DNA of 64,000 bases from Candidatus Poribacteria bacterium (GTDB lineage Bacteria; Poribacteria; WGA-4E; WGA-3G): the NCBI GenBank assembly GCA_021295735.1, contig JAGWBU010000002.1:29688-93687 (forward strand), written 5' to 3'. The stretch's first letter is position 1. Every line of letters starts with the position of its first letter. This document shows positions 62,306-64,000 of the stretch, piece by piece. A model generated the notes under the pieces. That model had not been told where the DNA came from. It did no database searches and saw nothing but the letters and a program-made list of their open reading frames with translations. The position numbers were made by a program, and so were the translations under genes.

Positions 62306-63079
62306 ATGAAATTCCGAAAAACGTTGAAATTCATGGTTCAAAATCCGTCCACATTTTTCCTATGTTATTTAATATGCTGGATTTTCTTTTCTGCTTTACA
62401 CACCTTAACAGACGACCCTTTCATATATGGGACCTTACCTGATGTAGATGAGGAGGTAAAGAATTCCACAAACCACTTACCTTGGTCGCTATGGAAACTA
62501 CTTTCTGCACTATCTCTTATCATTGAGGAAATCGTAAGTGATTTGTCACCTATTGAAAGAAGTTGGATTGCCTTAGTTCCTGCTCTAATCTTGGTTTACA
62601 TAGAAGCAAGGGGAAATGTAAACGGTATAGCCAACGAAAGAAAGGAGTGGATGAATTGGTACGGTCAGCAACAAAAAGCAAAGGAATTAGGGAACAGTTA
62701 TGAAGTGCCACCCGTAATGAATAACGATCAGGATGAATCCTATTTCATTAAAGCCCATAAAGTAATTCTATTTAGACTTCGTTCCCCCAAACGTCTATTT
62801 GTCCATTTTGGATACTGGGCTGCTTTTTTGCTTTTCGTAGCCGTCATTCTGTTTATCAACGATGGAATTGTAGTGACCGTTCAATACATTATAAAGGACC
62901 TTCATGTATTGGTTATACTTGCGGCAATACTTGCGCCCATCTCATGTTACTTTGAGACAAGGGGATTTTTGAAAGGGATTGCTGCTGAAAGCCGAATGTG
63001 GATTGAGTGGTATAATCGACAGTGGGCTGCTATAAAACTTGGTGTTGATTTTGAGGAACCACCATCATCCCAAAAATGA
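62306..63079 (+). CDS. Membrane protein with repeated helical-pair modules (copy 2)
   Basis: 257 residues, the same family as its neighbours, with two modules. The first has MVQNPSTFFLCYLICWIFF and ends IEARGNVNGIANERKEWMNWYGQQ near 92-115; the second has LRSPKRLFVHFGYW and ends FETRGFLKGIAAESRMWIEWYNRQ near 216-239. AAGGAG precedes it. Its stop overlaps the next start by 4 bases (ATGA). Confidence 0.7.
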   Translation: MKFRKTLKFMVQNPSTFFLCYLICWIFFSALHTLTDDPFIYGTLPDVDEEVKNSTNHLPWSLWKLLSALSLIIEEIVSDLSPIERSWIALVPALILVYIEARGNVNGIANERKEWMNWYGQQQKAKELGNSYEVPPVMNNDQDESYFIKAHKVILFRLRSPKRLFVHFGYWAAFLLFVAVILFINDGIVVTVQYIIKDLHVLVILAAILAPISCYFETRGFLKGIAAESRMWIEWYNRQWAAIKLGVDFEEPPSSQK

Positions 63080-63774
63080 GGGTTGAATCATATTCCAAGA
63101 CGTTAGCAGAAACAGTCGTATTCATGCTACGAAACCCGAGATCGTTTTTCATACATTTTATGTCTTGGGTCTTTGCCGTGCCTATGTTATTCATTTTCTT
63201 TGCAATCATTTTTAATTTTTACGAAAATTTGACTATTCCATCACTGCAGGAAGTTGTGGAAATTTATTTCGAATTTTGTATACCTCTTACAATTTTTGCT
63301 GTTATCATCAGTTATCAAGAGGCGAAAGGAAATTTAAAAGGCGTTGTGTCTGAACAGCAGGTGTGGAATAGGTGGTATACACGGCAACAAGCAGTTCCGC
63401 AGGATAATCCTTTTGAAGAATTGTCTTCATTTGCAAACAAGCAGCCTGATACATATTTTTTGACTGCTGAAAGGACATTGCTATCTATGCTCCGCAAACC
63501 ACAGCAATTTATCCTTCACTTAATTTGTTGGATATCCGGTTTTGTGGTAGTATATGGAATCACAGACCTGTTCGTTATTGAAGAAATGCCTGATACTGTG
63601 CAGATTCTGCTTGTCATAACACTTGCATTCATCTCATGCTACCAAAGGATAAAAGGCAATATGAATGGAACTAATTCACAGCGGCGGGCATGGATGGACT
63701 GGTATAACCGACAGCAGCAAGCAGAAGACGGTTTACAACCTACTGAGTCTCCGCCAATGTTAGGGGTTTTTTAA
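63076..63774 (+). CDS. Membrane protein with repeated helical-pair modules (copy 3)
   Basis: 232 residues, two modules. The first has MLRNPRSFFIHFMSWVF and ends YQEAKGNLKGVVSEQQVWNRWYTRQ near 78-102; the second has MLRKPQQFILHLICWISGF and ends YQRIKGNMNG-x6-RAWMDWYNRQ near 193-218. It closes the three-gene series and is followed by a terminator. Confidence 0.7.
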   Translation: MRVESYSKTLAETVVFMLRNPRSFFIHFMSWVFAVPMLFIFFAIIFNFYENLTIPSLQEVVEIYFEFCIPLTIFAVIISYQEAKGNLKGVVSEQQVWNRWYTRQQAVPQDNPFEELSSFANKQPDTYFLTAERTLLSMLRKPQQFILHLICWISGFVVVYGITDLFVIEEMPDTVQILLVITLAFISCYQRIKGNMNGTNSQRRAWMDWYNRQQQAEDGLQPTESPPMLGVF

Positions 63775-63820
63775 CACCCGCGACAATAGACATAATGATA
63801 TATAATATTCTTGTTTGTTT

Positions 63821-63856
63821 ACGCACCAGAATAAAAACTGGTGCGTTTTGTTTTTG
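63821..63856 (+). terminator. Rho-independent terminator
   Basis: ACGCACCAG (63821-63829) pairs perfectly with CTGGTGCGT (63838-63846), followed by TTTGTTTTT. It ends the three-gene membrane operon. The remaining bases to 64000 hold no gene; the last 30 contain CGCACACGCCGTG, kin to the 27691 palindrome. Confidence 0.92.
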
Positions 63857-64000
63857 AACTAAAGCTAAAAATGATTGACTACAAAATCGAAAATAGGTAA
63901 TATATGAATGTTATAACTAATTGAGGGGTGTGCATAAATAATTCCGATGTTAAATATGCGCTTAAAGGTAGTCCGCACACGCCGTGGGTTTCCGTCCACA

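Overview
The window reads as one contig of a Gram-negative bacterium from a poorly studied phylum. Evidence for the envelope type is a LolA-like carrier, a lipoprotein signal and a PspA/IM30 system. The gene mix resembles Candidatus Poribacteria or a relative: Pup-proteasome outside the Actinobacteria, Uma2 nucleases, Gfo/Idh/MocA oxidoreductases, a D-aminoacylase-like amidohydrolase and many palindromic intergenic repeats. That placement is an inference; no rRNA or tRNA gene was seen to confirm it.

Layout. 1-5.7 kb: animal-type glutamate dehydrogenase, PdxJ, a HAD phosphatase, an RsuA/RluB pseudouridine synthase, and on the minus strand a thioredoxin-TPR protein whose reading frame is broken only by a UGA at the first position of a UxxC redox motif, followed by a SECIS-like hairpin (a probable selenoprotein). 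5.7-11.4 kb (minus): the classical rnpA-yidD-yidC-jag-mnmE block, with an HNH endonuclease gene where rpmH is normally found. 11.8-13.9 kb (minus): DUF58 protein, two small membrane proteins, one frame-broken ORF. 14-18.2 kb: nine tandem VOC (glyoxalase-fold) genes plus a decayed tenth copy. 18.3-21.9 kb: MetH. 22-25.7 kb: hypothetical, LolA-like, PgsA, ThpR, RecA. 25.8-32.7 kb: a complete pupylation/proteasome locus (mpa, dop, pup, prcB, prcA, pafA). 32.8-39.7 kb: Uma2 plus a type III restriction-modification system interrupted by a XRE-ImmA/DUF4411 pair. 39.8-46.4 kb: pyruvate phosphate dikinase, Uma2, cupin, Gfo/Idh, RtcB. 46.4-46.75 kb: a sigma-54-like promoter in front of a compact structured RNA candidate. 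46.7-49.8 kb (minus): flavin disulfide oxidoreductase and D-aminoacylase-like protein. 50.3-57.6 kb: two PspA-like genes (one decayed), membrane/coiled-coil proteins, an unknown 600-residue protein and an AAA+ ATPase. 57.6-61 kb: Gfo/Idh pair, rhodanese, PotD-like lipoprotein. 61.4-63.8 kb: three membrane proteins built from a repeated module ending in a WYNRQ-like signature, closed by a strong terminator.

How the genes fit together. The strongest units are the Pup-proteasome (tagging by PafA, deamidation and removal by Dop, unfolding by Mpa, degradation by PrcAB), the membrane-protein insertion block, the defence block (Mod/Res with an embedded toxin-like pair), and the PspA/AAA+ block, which may be a membrane-remodelling system of the ESCRT-III/Vps4 type. 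Intergenic DNA is dominated by short hairpin-forming repeats of several families; they appear between genes regardless of function, and at 165 the end of one creates a false N-terminal extension.
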